Shown here piece after piece: positions 35,183 to 43,225 of a stretch of DNA of 64,000 nt (positions within the stretch are counted from its first letter, which is position 1; every line of letters begins with the position of its first letter). The stretch covers positions 97,128 through 161,127 of the forward strand of contig NZ_JAQFWQ010000001.1 in NCBI RefSeq assembly GCF_027706725.1. The letters run 5' to 3'. The position numbers and the translations under genes were made by a program. Source of the stretch: Nocardiopsis endophytica (GTDB taxonomy: Bacteria; Actinomycetota; Actinomycetes; Streptosporangiales; Streptosporangiaceae). Under the pieces are notes generated by a model. That model ran no database searches. It was given only the letters and a program-made list of their open reading frames with translations, and was not told where the DNA came from.

Positions 35183-36466
35183 GGGCCTCCGGCCGAAGCG
35201 GCCCGACCATGATGCGGCCGCGGCGAGGACCGGGGCGGCCACCGTCGTGGCTGCGGCGCCGATGAGGGTGTCGGTGGCGAGGATCCAGCGGACGGGCCTC
35301 ATGCCCAGGGTGAGGACTTCGCTGCCGCGTTCGCGCATCCCGGCTTCGAAGCGACCGACCGCGTCGGTCAGGGCGTCGTCGAGCGCGGCGGTGCCGCCGT
35401 CCGCCGCCCCGTCGAGCCGGTCGAGTCGGTCGAGCAGGTCGGCGGCGTCGCGGATGGCGGCGCCCGCCCCCATACCCGCGGTGGGCGGCACGGCATGGAC
35501 GGCGTCGCCGAGGGCGGTGATGCGGCCCGGGCTCCACGGCGCGAGGTCGGCGGCGCGGGTCGATGCGGCGTTGAACCGGAACGCGGCGATGCTCGCGGGG
35601 TCGGCGCGGGCGATCACCTCCAGCGTGCTCTCCGCCCATCCGTGACTGCGGAAGCGGCTGAGGAGTGCGGCCTGTAGTCCGGCGCCGATCAGGCCGCGCA
35701 GGGGATCGGTCCGGGCGGACTCGGGGAGCATCGCGCCCCAGATGTAGGTGGGTTCGGTGGTGACCGACATCCGCAGCTCAGGGGCGTCGAGTGCGGCGTT
35801 GCCGACCGGGTCGTGGAACCCGGCGTAGAGCGCGGTGCCGCGCGGGGCGACCGCCGTCGACGAGCGCGGCCCGAGGCGCCGCCGCTCAGCCGGGCCGAGG
35901 TCGGCGCGCCGGGTGCGGCCGCAGAACCCGATGATGCCGGCCGGGCGGTTGGTGGGGCCCGCCGCCAGGTGCCGGGCGACGACCGAATGGGCGCCGTCCG
36001 CGCCCACCACGAGGTCCGCGGTGACCCGCGTCCCGTCGGCGAACGCCACCCGCGGCGTCCCGTGCCCGTCGCGGTCGACCCCCGACACCTCCCGCCCGAG
36101 TTCCAGGTCCTCACCGACCGCGTCGGCCAACAGCGTCCGCAGCGTGATGCGGTCGACGTCGACACTCCCGCTGTCGGCCAGGTCCGGGCCGTGTCCGAGC
36201 AGGCGGCCGCGGCGGTCCCAGAAGGCGTCCCGCCCCCGCAGCCGCAGCGCGGACGCCGACGCCAGCAGCCGCCGCACGACCTCCGGCGCCACCGACCGCT
36301 CCAACGCCGACTGGGCCCGCCGGTCGAGGGTGATGTGATAGCCGCCGGTCGCGGCCACGTCGGTGTCGCGGTCGAACACCGCCACCCGATGCCCGCGGCG
36401 GCGCAGCCCCGCCCCCAGCGCGAGCCCTCCGATGCCGCCTCCGACCACGACGACGCGCATGCCCAT
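35153..36466 (-). CDS. FAD-dependent monooxygenase
   Basis: A 437-residue flavoprotein monooxygenase: FAD motif VVVVGGGIGGLALGAGLRRRG at residues 4-24 (broken), DG motif VVGADGAHSVVARHL near residue 165, and GD motif TALGDAVHAVPPTAGMGAGAAIRDA near residue 300. The C-terminal tail is hydrophobic. The substrate is unknown; this group includes antibiotic-inactivating and tailoring hydroxylases. GGAGG precedes the ATG. It is divergent from a WYL-domain regulator with an inverted repeat between. Confidence 0.9.
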   Translation of the reverse strand: MGMRVVVVGGGIGGLALGAGLRRRGHRVAVFDRDTDVAATGGYHITLDRRAQSALERSVAPEVVRRLLASASALRLRGRDAFWDRRGRLLGHGPDLADSGSVDVDRITLRTLLADAVGEDLELGREVSGVDRDGHGTPRVAFADGTRVTADLVVGADGAHSVVARHLAAGPTNRPAGIIGFCGRTRRADLGPAERRRLGPRSSTAVAPRGTALYAGFHDPVGNAALDAPELRMSVTTEPTYIWGAMLPESARTDPLRGLIGAGLQAALLSRFRSHGWAESTLEVIARADPASIAAFRFNAASTRAADLAPWSPGRITALGDAVHAVPPTAGMGAGAAIRDAADLLDRLDRLDGAADGGTAALDDALTDAVGRFEAGMRERGSEVLTLGMRPVRWILATDTLIGAAATTVAAPVLAAAASWSGRFGRRPSEGAGEQVQ

Positions 36467-36521
36467 CCGTCCTCCCGTGCCTGGTGATCACGTGTGCGAG
36501 CCGAACAGTGGCACCGGTGGT

Positions 36522-36536
36522 GGACACCGAGTGTCC
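36522..36536. promoter_or_regulatory. Inverted repeat in the monooxygenase/WYL-regulator promoter
   Basis: GGACACCGAGTGTCC has 6-base arms around CGA. It lies 24 bases before the WYL regulator start and 56 from the monooxygenase start, so it could control both. Confidence 0.5.
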
Positions 36537-36559
36537 GGTACGGGTGTGAGGATGGGGCG

Positions 36560-37549
36560 ATGGCGAGGACCTCACATCGAGCGCTGCGGCTGCTGTCCCT
36601 GCTGGGATCGCGCCGGCAGTGGCCGCTGCGCGAGCTCGCCGAACGGCTCGGCGTCAGCGGGCGCACGGTCCGCCGCGACGTGGAGACCTTGCGCGGGCTC
36701 GGCTACGCGATCACGACCGTTCACGGCCCCGACGGCGGGTACCGGCTCGGCACCGGGCACAGCCTGCCGCTGCTGTTCGACCACGATCAGGCGCTGGCGA
36801 CCGCCGTCGCGCTGCAGACCGCGCCCACCACCTTGTTCGGACTGGAGGACGACGCCGCACGGGCGCTGGCCACCGTGCAGCAGGCGGTGCCCGAAGCGCT
36901 GAGGGCCGCGATGGAGTCGCTACGGGTGACGCGGCTGAGGAACCACTGGGAGTTCCCTGGGCCGCCCATCGACCCGGCGGAGCTCAGCGCCGTGGGGGCC
37001 GCTGTGAGGCAGCGCCGTGTCCTCGTGGCCGAAGTCCTGCGCCCCGACGGGACCCGGCCCGACCCGACCGACGACGACTTCGCGGCCGCCCGACGCATCG
37101 AGCCCCATCACCTGGTCGTGTGGGCGGGGCGGTGGTACGTCGTCGTCTACGACCTGGACGGCGACGAGTGGCGGGTCCACCGCGTGGACCGGCTGCGCCC
37201 GCGCCCCACGACCCTGCGCTTCGGTCACCGCGACGTGCCCGGGGGCGATCTCGCGCTCTTCGTGATGAGCAGCCACGACCGCGGCGACACCCCTGCGCCG
37301 TGGCCGTGCACGGGGAGCGCGCGGCTCGACCTGCCCGCGAGCACCGTGGCCCGATGGGCTCCCGGAGGATCCGTGGTGGAACACGTGGACGCCGATCACT
37401 GCCGCCTGACGGTCGGCGCCTGGTCGTGGGCGGGCATCGCCGGGCTCCTGGCGACGTTCGACACCGACCTCACGGACGTCCGCCCGCCCGAACTCCTCAA
37501 GGCGTGCAGGCGCGTCGCGACCCGCTACACACAGATCCCCGAGACGTGA
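36560..37549 (+). CDS. HTH-WYL domain transcriptional regulator
   Basis: A 329-residue regulator of the YafY/DeoR-like WYL group. The N-terminal winged HTH (ALRLLSLLGSRRQWPLRELAERLGVSGRTVRRDVETLRGLGY, broken over residues 7-49) is followed by GPDGGYRLG; the WYL domain has RRIEPHHLVVWAGRWYVVVYDLDGDEWRVHRVDRL (broken, about residues 178-212) and a C-terminal WCX region. WYL domains sense ligands, sometimes nucleic acids. It probably controls the divergent monooxygenase. The ATG at 36560 has GAGGATGGGG upstream. Confidence 0.9.
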   Translation: MARTSHRALRLLSLLGSRRQWPLRELAERLGVSGRTVRRDVETLRGLGYAITTVHGPDGGYRLGTGHSLPLLFDHDQALATAVALQTAPTTLFGLEDDAARALATVQQAVPEALRAAMESLRVTRLRNHWEFPGPPIDPAELSAVGAAVRQRRVLVAEVLRPDGTRPDPTDDDFAAARRIEPHHLVVWAGRWYVVVYDLDGDEWRVHRVDRLRPRPTTLRFGHRDVPGGDLALFVMSSHDRGDTPAPWPCTGSARLDLPASTVARWAPGGSVVEHVDADHCRLTVGAWSWAGIAGLLATFDTDLTDVRPPELLKACRRVATRYTQIPET

Positions 37550-37560
37550 CGCCGACGGGG

Positions 37561-37595
37561 GCGGCCCTACACCCGCGCTTCCGGTGTAGGGCCGC
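37561..37595. terminator. Bidirectional hairpin terminator
   Basis: GCGGCCCTACACC and GGTGTAGGGCCGC form a perfect 13-bp stem with a 9-base loop, 11 bases after the WYL regulator stop and before the converging beta-lactamase-like gene. Confidence 0.75.
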
Positions 37596-37646
37596 TCGTC
37601 TGGATCCGCCGCCCGGGCCGACGGCCCGGAGGCCGGGGTCCGCCGG

Positions 37647-38609
37647 TCAGGCCCTGTCGGACCCGTCCGGAGCGGTGTCGATGTCGCGCGGCGCGGTGCT
37701 GCGCGGCGTGATCGCGGTGCCGCCGCCGTTGATCGCGGAGTTCACCTCGACCGCGACGGACTCGATCGTGTCGACCCCGTACTGCATGCCGTCGTTGTGG
37801 TCGGTGAGCACGACCATGTGGTACGTGCCGGCCTCGGCGCCGGTGAAGTAGCCGATGCTGTTGACCCGCCACACGTCGGTGTTGTCGTAGGGCAGCCAGC
37901 CGTTCTTGACGTGCGACTCGGCATCCTCCGGCGCGCCGGCGGTGACGCCCCAGCGCTGCTCCTCGATCACCGAGTTCATCAGCCCGGCGGCGTAGGCGCG
38001 CTGCTCGTCGCCGAGGATCTCGTTCTCCTGGGAGATGAGTTCGAGGAGGGTGATCTCGTCGGCTGCGTTGATCTTCATCAGGCCGATGGCGTTGGTCTCG
38101 TGCAGCTTGGTGTCGTCCATCCCCGCCATGTCGAGGAAGTCCTGCATCCGCTGCTTGCCGACCATCTCCTTGAGCTCGATCGTGGCGTCGTTGTCCGACA
38201 CCGTGATCATCTTCTCGGTGAGCTCCTTCTCCTCCGCGGTGAGGTCGCGGCCCTCGTCCATGGTCTGCCGGAGCAGCGTCGTGAGCAGCAGCACCTTGCC
38301 GGAGCTGGCCGCGAAGTACTCCTTCGAGGGCTGGTAGCCGCAGGTGAGGTCGCCGCCGAAGGCGGACACCCCGACGGAGACGTCGCCCTCGCGGCTCTGG
38401 GCGACCTCCTGGATCTTCGCGGAGAGCTCCGCGGCGACCTCGGGCCGCTTCTCCGAGGTGCAGACGTCGGCCGCACCTGCGCCGTCCTCCGCGGCCGCCG
38501 CCTGCGCGGGCGCGGCGATGGGCCCGGCGGCGAGGAGGACGCTCGCACCGAGGCCGACCGCGAGACGGGTGGTGCGGGCACGGGTCGTCGTGACGGAAGT
38601 CTTATCCAT
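37647..38609 (-). CDS. Secreted class A beta-lactamase-like serine hydrolase
   Basis: A 320-residue exported protein with a signal peptide (residues 1 to about 39, ending AAPAQAAAAE). It carries a penicillin-recognising fold: Ser102-x-x-Lys105 in AASSGKVLLL, Ser138-Asp139-Asn140 in VSDNDATIEL, and Lys235-Asn236-Gly237 in HVKNGWLPYD where true beta-lactamases have KTG or KSG. The Glu166 motif is not obvious. It may be a beta-lactamase-related hydrolase rather than a resistance enzyme; many actinomycetes encode such proteins. GAAAGAGAG precedes the ATG. The longer frame upstream of 38609 lacks coding character. Confidence 0.8.
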   Translation of the reverse strand: MDKTSVTTTRARTTRLAVGLGASVLLAAGPIAAPAQAAAAEDGAGAADVCTSEKRPEVAAELSAKIQEVAQSREGDVSVGVSAFGGDLTCGYQPSKEYFAASSGKVLLLTTLLRQTMDEGRDLTAEEKELTEKMITVSDNDATIELKEMVGKQRMQDFLDMAGMDDTKLHETNAIGLMKINAADEITLLELISQENEILGDEQRAYAAGLMNSVIEEQRWGVTAGAPEDAESHVKNGWLPYDNTDVWRVNSIGYFTGAEAGTYHMVVLTDHNDGMQYGVDTIESVAVEVNSAINGGGTAITPRSTAPRDIDTAPDGSDRA

Positions 38610-38818
38610 GGCTCTCTTTCCCGAGCGGGGGGTTGGGTCGAGAGGGGCCGGAGGGGCGGCGCCGGCGGCCGCTCGCGCGCTGCCGGTGCGCCTGCCGCGC
38701 CGCCGCCCGCTTTCCCTCACACGAGTCAACACGCTCCCCCGCGGCCACCGGTTCACTCCCGCGCCGAACCAGGCTGTGGCCTACGTCACAGTCGGGTCGG
38801 GCGGTCGGAGACAGGAGA

Positions 38819-38853
38819 ACGGCCCCCGTCCCCATGAGGGGACCGGAGGCCGT
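38819..38853. terminator. Hairpin after the VOC gene
   Basis: ACGGCC, CCG and CCCC pair with GGGG, CCG-complement and GGCCGT around the loop ATGA to give a nearly perfect 15-bp stem, 31 bases past the stop of the reverse-strand VOC gene and upstream of the beta-lactamase-like gene. Confidence 0.6.
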
Positions 38854-38884
38854 CCCGGGAAGACTCTTCGCCCGTCAGCGCCCC

Positions 38885-39301
38885 TCAGGCGCCGCTCGTG
38901 TCGACCACGTCGACCATCCAGGTCACACCGAAGCGGTCGGTGCACATGCCGAAGACGTCGCCCCACATCTGCTTCTCGAACGGCACCTGCACGTCGCCGC
39001 CCTCGGACAGCCGCTCCCAGAAGCCGCGCAGGGCCTCGTCGTCGTCGCCGCTGATGCTGACCGACACGTCGTTGCCGGGCCGGTGCTCGTTCCCGGGAGG
39101 CGCGTCGGAGCCCATGAGCACGAAGCCCTGCGGGGTCTCCAGCATGGAGTGCATGATGTTGTCCGCCCCGGGCGTCCCCGGCGGCGCGAACTCGCCGTAG
39201 GTGCTGATCGACAGCTCACCGCCGAACACGTCCCGGTAGAACTCCATCGCCTGCCGGGCGTTGCCCGCGAAGCTGATGTACGGGTTGAGCCGCGCAGTCA
39301 T
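38885..39301 (-). CDS. VOC superfamily protein (PhnB/glyoxalase-like)
   Basis: A 138-residue protein of the PhnB-like branch of the vicinal-oxygen-chelate fold: LNPYISFAGNARQAMEFYRDVFGGEL at the N-terminus, NIMHSMLETPQGFVLMGSD in the middle and MWGDVFGMCTDRFGVTWMVD at the end. The residues typical of glyoxalase metal sites are not clear, so the activity is unknown. AGGAGGGACCG precedes the ATG. It is the last host gene before the tRNA-Lys island. Confidence 0.9.
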   Translation of the reverse strand: MTARLNPYISFAGNARQAMEFYRDVFGGELSISTYGEFAPPGTPGADNIMHSMLETPQGFVLMGSDAPPGNEHRPGNDVSVSISGDDDEALRGFWERLSEGGDVQVPFEKQMWGDVFGMCTDRFGVTWMVDVVDTSGA

Positions 39302-39495
39302 ATCGGTCCCTCCTAGATCCGACCAGGCCCAGGCCCCCAGCGTCGCACCGCCGACCGACAGAACCGCCCCGCCGCTCCGCGCCTGGCCAATCCCTTGCCG
39401 AGCCCGGACACCGCCCGTACCCGGTGCCGGGCCGACCACGGCCGGAACCAAGTAAGGCGCCCCGCCTGGAAGGGCGGAACGCCTGGTCGAAGAGT

Positions 39496-39552
39496 GTGGG
39501 CCCCCAGGGGATCGAACCCTGAACCCGCGGATTAAAAGTCCGCTGCTCTGCC
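39496..39552. repeat. Left attachment repeat: truncated tRNA-Lys 3' fragment (attL-like)
   Basis: These 57 bases are identical to 43169-43225 and correspond to tRNA-Lys positions 18-73 plus one base, including the TTT anticodon loop and T arm. Identity stops abruptly at 39553 inside the D arm, so this copy cannot fold as a tRNA. Confidence 0.88.
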
Positions 39553-39763
39553 GATCGGTCTGCTATCTTATGGTGTTTTTGCCCCGGTATGGACGCCTTC
39601 CGTACCGCCCACTCTTACCGAAGCTGCGGGGCCCTCGCACGCTGAACATCGCCACGGTGCGAGCATCTCGCGCCCAAGAACCTCGGCCGGGGGGTCTGTT
39701 CGGGAGGCAGTGAGCTGGTTCCCAACCACAGAGCGAACGCGGAGCGATCGCCATCCCAGGTTC

Positions 39764-40627
39764 CTAGAGGGCGTCTGAAAAGGGCCAGGGGGTGGATCGG
39801 GCCATGCGCCGCGCCAGGATCAGGCCCATCGCGAGGTAGAGGACGTTCTCCGAGGTCAGCGGCCGGTGCTCGTAGTCCTTGCTGGTGCTCCGGAACTTTC
39901 CCAGTCAGGCGAAGGTCCGCTCCACCATCCACCTGCGCGGTACCATTGCGAAGCGGGGCACCGGCGGCGGAGGGCGGCCCTCGGGCGCCCAGGTCCGGTC
40001 GAACCCGCCGTCGCGCCTGCGCACGATGTGCACCGCCACTCCGGCCACGCGGTGGGCGAAGGAGGCCAGAGGCTCGCCGGTGTAGCCCTGGTCGGCCCAC
40101 ACCAGCGCCAGCCGCCGCAGCAGGGCCGCCGCCTTGGCCAGCAGCACCCGTGCCCCGTCCCGGTCGCCGGTGCTCATCGGGCCCACGCAGGCCACCAGCA
40201 GGGTTCCCAGCACCTCGACCATGATGTGGCGCTTGATCCCGGGAACCTTCTTCGCCCCGTCATATCCGTGCAGGCCACCGCGGTCGGTGGCCCGTGCGTT
40301 CTTGGAGTCGATGACGCCGGCCGAGGGCTCCGGGTCGCGCCCCAGGCGCACCCGCTCGCGTTCGTGCAGGCGGTGAAGGATCTGTTCCCAGCGGCCCTGG
40401 ATGCTCCACAGCCGCCAGTAGTGGTGGACCGTATTCCAGGGCGGCAGGTCGTGGGGCAGCAGCCGCCGGGCGCACCCGGCCCTGACCCAGTAGGTCAGGG
40501 CGTTGACGATCTCGCGGCGCTCGTGCACCGGCGGGCGCCCGCCGGGCTTGGGGCCGGGGACCAGCGGGGCGATCAGCTCCCACTCAGCGTCGGACAGGTC
40601 GGTGGGGTATGAGGAGCGGTCGGCCAT
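39764..40627 (-). pseudogene. IS5-family transposase, interrupted by an in-frame TGA
   Basis: The frame reads MADRSSYPTDLSDAEWELIAPLVPG, typical of IS5-type DDE transposases. The first catalytic Asp is in GVIDSKNARA, the second in WADQGYTGE, and the Glu in RWMVERTFA. TGA at 39905-39907 stands where the family has Trp (ERTFAW). In the same frame the sequence continues LGKFRSTSKDYEHRPLTSENVLYLAMGLILARRMA to a TAG at 39764-39766, so the protein loses about 46 residues. GGTGGAGG precedes the ATG. The element is probably inactive unless the stop is read through. Confidence 0.88.
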
Positions 40628-40693
40628 GTCGGCCTCCACCCATCAGGGGTTGCCTCCACTCTGAACCGCCCTGACCCTTTTCAGACGCCCTCG
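39767..40693. mobile_element. IS5-type insertion sequence, 927 bases, with terminal inverted repeats
   Basis: The ends are 24-base inverted repeats at 39767-39790 and 40669-40692 (GAGGGCGTCTGAAAAGGG-Y-CAGGG), differing at one base. TA flanks both sides, as expected for a 2-base target duplication. Outside the TA the left flank ends GGTTCC and the right begins GGAACC, so the empty site was the palindrome GGTTCCTAGGAACC with insertion at the central CTAG. Confidence 0.85.
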
Positions 40694-40815
40694 TAGGAAC
40701 CCGACCACCTGGGAACTTGAATGGGCCCTGCATGATCACAGCGGTGGCCGTCTGATGTGCGGGGGGATGCTTGAACTGAGATCTCCAAGTGCGGCTGGAG
40801 TGATAAGCCGCATCC

Positions 40816-40968
40816 ATGCTCGCTCGTGACTCTGCGTGGATGCGGAGCGAGCCCAAGGATGTAGTCGCATTCGCGTGGCTGTTCTTCCTGGACGGGTGCG
40901 CGGTTGGAGGCGTCGCGGCCTGGGTTCACCTGCCGATCACGAGCGGTAACGGCGGATCGAACTCCTGA
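40816..40968 (+). CDS. Possible small membrane protein in the island
   Basis: A 50-residue open frame too short for most gene finders. It encodes MLARDSAWMRSEPKD followed by a single hydrophobic stretch VVAFAWLFFLDGCAVGGVAAW and a polar tail. Third codon positions are mostly G or C, like the host and unlike the protease gene downstream. It recalls the tiny membrane proteins of actinomycete mobile elements, but I cannot assign it; it may instead be a fragment of a lost gene. An ATG at 40840 is an alternative start. The rest of 40694-41094 holds no other convincing gene, only a plausible promoter (AATTATAAG) near 41000. Confidence 0.35.
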   Translation: MLARDSAWMRSEPKDVVAFAWLFFLDGCAVGGVAAWVHLPITSGNGGSNS

Positions 40969-41094
40969 GGGCTGACCAGGGAAAAGTGGCTAAAGAATTA
41001 TAAGTGGCCGAGTCCGGCCTCGCGGGGCAGTTGCTTGCAGAGTGGGAAGAGTGACAGCGTGGCTATGTCTTGACCCTCGACCAGGAAATCCCCC

Positions 41095-42093
41095 ATGAAC
41101 AAGTGGCATGTTAATATTGTCGTTGCGTCAATAACTGCGCTCTTAGCATTTTGGGTGAGCGCGCCAGCTGTTGCAGAGCAGTCGGTTCAGTCCGATCTGA
41201 ACGACCCCAAGGGGCGACTGGTCTCCAGTGATCCGGATTATACCCCTGAGCCAGTCAGGAAATCTACTCAGAAGGACGGCGGCTACTCTTCTGGGTACAA
41301 AGGATCGGGACCCCCGGAAAGCTTGAGTGATTACGGGGCGCACCAGCCGTCAGAGGAACGACCTGAAGTTGTTCCGAATGACGTCGAGCCATTCGAGATC
41401 ATCGGCGAGGAGGACGACCGATATCGCGTGGAGACCGATTTCTATCCCTACACGACTGTGGTGTCCATGGTCCGTGATGCTGGCGATGATGGAGTTGAGT
41501 ACTGCACCGGTTGGATGGCTGGCCCGGATCTGGTCGTCACGGCAGGCCACTGCGTTGCCGATGGGGGGAGTGGCGATTTCTATGAAGCTGACACCTTTAG
41601 GCTGGCTCCTGCATATGACGACCGGTACGACCCGGCGGCTCCATTTGGTGAGTGTGGGGCAAGGCAACTGTTCAGTCAGGATGGATGGGTCCACGATGGG
41701 GAGAGTAAATACGATTTCGGTGCGGTGAAGCTTGACTGCACTATTGGAGAGGCGACCGGCTGGTTGGGCTATTTTTGGACTGTGCGGTCGCTGCAAGGTC
41801 CAACATCCACCATCACCCAGTATCCGGGCGACAAGAAAAGGGAAATGTGGGAAGCGAAGGGGGGCGTCTACGATCCCCTCTTGCCAGGTCTTCAGTATGA
41901 CCATGACATTGATACAATGCCTGGGTCAAGTGGGTCCCCTGTGTATAGGTACTACTCGCAGGAGAGTGACCTGTGCGCTGGGTACTGCGCATCGGGTGTT
42001 CACTCGGGGTACGACCGCACAAAAGATTTGAATGTCGCAAGCCGAATCGATGAGAACCGCTTCAATCTGATCGGGGAATTGAAGGCCCGTTAA
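41095..42093 (+). CDS. Secreted V8/trypsin-like serine protease
   Basis: A 332-residue exported protease. A signal peptide (residues 1 to about 27, ending APAVAEQ) and a pro-region rich in Pro, Ser and acid residues precede the S1-fold domain from about residue 115. The triad is His152 in VTAGHC, Asp207 in KYDFGAVKLD and Ser279 in MPGSSGSPVY; PGSSGSPV is typical of V8/glutamyl-endopeptidase-like enzymes. Several Cys could form disulfides. AGGAAA precedes the ATG. GC content and codon use are far lower than in flanking host genes, with many A/T third positions, so the gene is probably acquired. Confidence 0.9.
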   Translation: MNKWHVNIVVASITALLAFWVSAPAVAEQSVQSDLNDPKGRLVSSDPDYTPEPVRKSTQKDGGYSSGYKGSGPPESLSDYGAHQPSEERPEVVPNDVEPFEIIGEEDDRYRVETDFYPYTTVVSMVRDAGDDGVEYCTGWMAGPDLVVTAGHCVADGGSGDFYEADTFRLAPAYDDRYDPAAPFGECGARQLFSQDGWVHDGESKYDFGAVKLDCTIGEATGWLGYFWTVRSLQGPTSTITQYPGDKKREMWEAKGGVYDPLLPGLQYDHDIDTMPGSSGSPVYRYYSQESDLCAGYCASGVHSGYDRTKDLNVASRIDENRFNLIGELKAR

Positions 42094-42110
42094 AGGGGTC
42101 TGGTGATAAT

Positions 42111-42143
42111 CTGGGTTGGAGGGGTGTCGCCTCTCCAACCCAG
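42111..42143. terminator. Hairpin after the island protease
   Basis: CTGGGTTGGAG pairs perfectly with CTCCAACCCAG (11 bp) around an 11-base loop, 17 bases after the protease stop and just before the lipoprotein gene. It may end or attenuate transcription between the two. Confidence 0.6.
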
Positions 42144-42160
42144 GTTGACTGGTGGTGGTG

Positions 42161-42556
42161 ATGAGAATCCGACAGGTGCCCCGTTTGGTAGGGGCGGTGA
42201 TGGCCATCCTTGCCCTTGCTGTTGCCTGTGGGGGGCAAGGGGACGGCGTGAGCAGTGCTGAACGCCCGAAGGGGAGCGGCGAGAGCAAATCGGATCGCGT
42301 GCGAGTGTCAGGGAAGGTGCTTGACTCGGATGGGGAGCCTGTGGAGGGCGTCTTCATTCGGCAGGAGTATGTTGGTGACGATCCGCCTCTGCTTCTAGAA
42401 GGGGCGATCTTCAGTGGATCGAATGGTCAATGGTCATTGGTTCTTGAACCTGGCGATTGGAACATTTATGGGAGTCTGGAGGGTGAGGAGACTTCAGTGG
42501 AAAGTGTCAATGTTGGAGAGCGGGAGATTGTAGATGTGGAACTGCGGTTTTCGTAA
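42161..42556 (+). CDS. Lipoprotein with carboxypeptidase-regulatory-like (transthyretin-like) domain
   Basis: A 131-residue predicted lipoprotein: lipobox LAVAC with lipidated Cys23, a polar linker (GGQGDGVSSAERPKGSGESKSD), then a beta-sandwich domain of the carboxypeptidase-regulatory type (VSGKVLDSDGEPVEGVFIR, followed by SGSNGQWSLVLEPGDWNIYGS). Such domains mediate adhesion or protein contact. A GTG at 42152 is an alternative start. Like the protease upstream it has low GC and atypical codon use. The pairing of a secreted protease with a surface lipoprotein suggests a shared extracellular task, which is not defined. Confidence 0.75.
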   Translation: MRIRQVPRLVGAVMAILALAVACGGQGDGVSSAERPKGSGESKSDRVRVSGKVLDSDGEPVEGVFIRQEYVGDDPPLLLEGAIFSGSNGQWSLVLEPGDWNIYGSLEGEETSVESVNVGEREIVDVELRFS

Positions 42557-43168
42557 GCTCGATAGTGGTGTATAGGAGGCGAAGTAGGGGTCGTGTTCAT
42601 CCGCTGTGCCCCGAGGTGCGGTCGGCACCCAGGTCACCCGACGGTCCCATCGCGCCCGCCACAGCCGGTCTGGACGCGGGCGGAGTCCCATGGCTGGGTT
42701 CCGGCCGCGGTGGCAAGGGCGGCGGCCCCGGCCTGGGCGAGTTGGGCGGGCTCGGGCAGCATGAGGGGGTTCGGCCTCCCGTCACGGTCGGGTGGGGGCC
42801 ATGGAGGCACACACGGGAAGCGTTCACACGGGGCTCGGTGGTGATGTCCGGATCGGGACACCGGAAGGCTCTCATCCGGCTGGCAGAGAGCAGAACGGGT
42901 CTTTCCAGTGAGCGCCTCGTGACACCCGGGGACCGGTGTGGAGTGGGCTGTTCGGCAGCGAAGGAAAGCGCCCCTGATGGGGCAGTGGTGGGCGTTCAGG
43001 GGCGGCCCCGTGGGGGTGTCCCTGGGTGTAGAGGGGCGGCGCGGTTCGACCGGTCCGCTGGGCCGGCCGCGAACTCGGCCCCGGCTGAAGAGCGAACGGG
43101 GAGCCGAAGGTGGGGTGCCCGCCGCCCCTGGAGGGCACCGCTCGACCCGCTGACCTGCACGTTTGTGG
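42557..43168. other. 612-base region with no convincing gene
   Basis: GC-rich again, unlike the lipoprotein gene. Open frames exist on both strands but have no recognisable domain, start signal or codon bias, and they overlap each other. It may be decayed element DNA. The tRNA-Lys gene follows. Confidence 0.45.
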
Positions 43169-43225
43169 GTGGGCCCCCAGGGGATCGAACCCTGAACCCG
43201 CGGATTAAAAGTCCGCTGCTCTGCC
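43169..43225. repeat. Right attachment repeat within tRNA-Lys (attR-like)
   Basis: Identical over 57 bases to 39496-39552. It covers the 3' three-quarters of the intact tRNA-Lys, so integration restored a functional tRNA. Confidence 0.88.

Larger units (their letters stand above)
39496..43225. mobile_element. tRNA-Lys-integrated genomic island remnant (3.7 kb)
   Basis: Bounded by a perfect 57-base direct repeat: the right copy is part of the intact tRNA-Lys gene and the left copy is its displaced 3' fragment, the arrangement left by site-specific integration into a tRNA 3' end. Inside are a decayed IS5-type element, a small open frame, a secreted protease and a lipoprotein; the last two have much lower GC than the host. 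No integrase, excisionase, replication or transfer gene is seen, so it is a remnant or depended on an integrase in trans. Confidence 0.75.

Noticed and set aside
39496..39552. A second tRNA-Lys gene
   Set aside because: It lacks positions 1-17, so there is no acceptor 5' strand or full D arm; it is an attachment-site fragment.
39563..39754. 63-residue reverse open frame between the left repeat and the IS
   Set aside because: No start signal, domain or coding bias; likely element debris.
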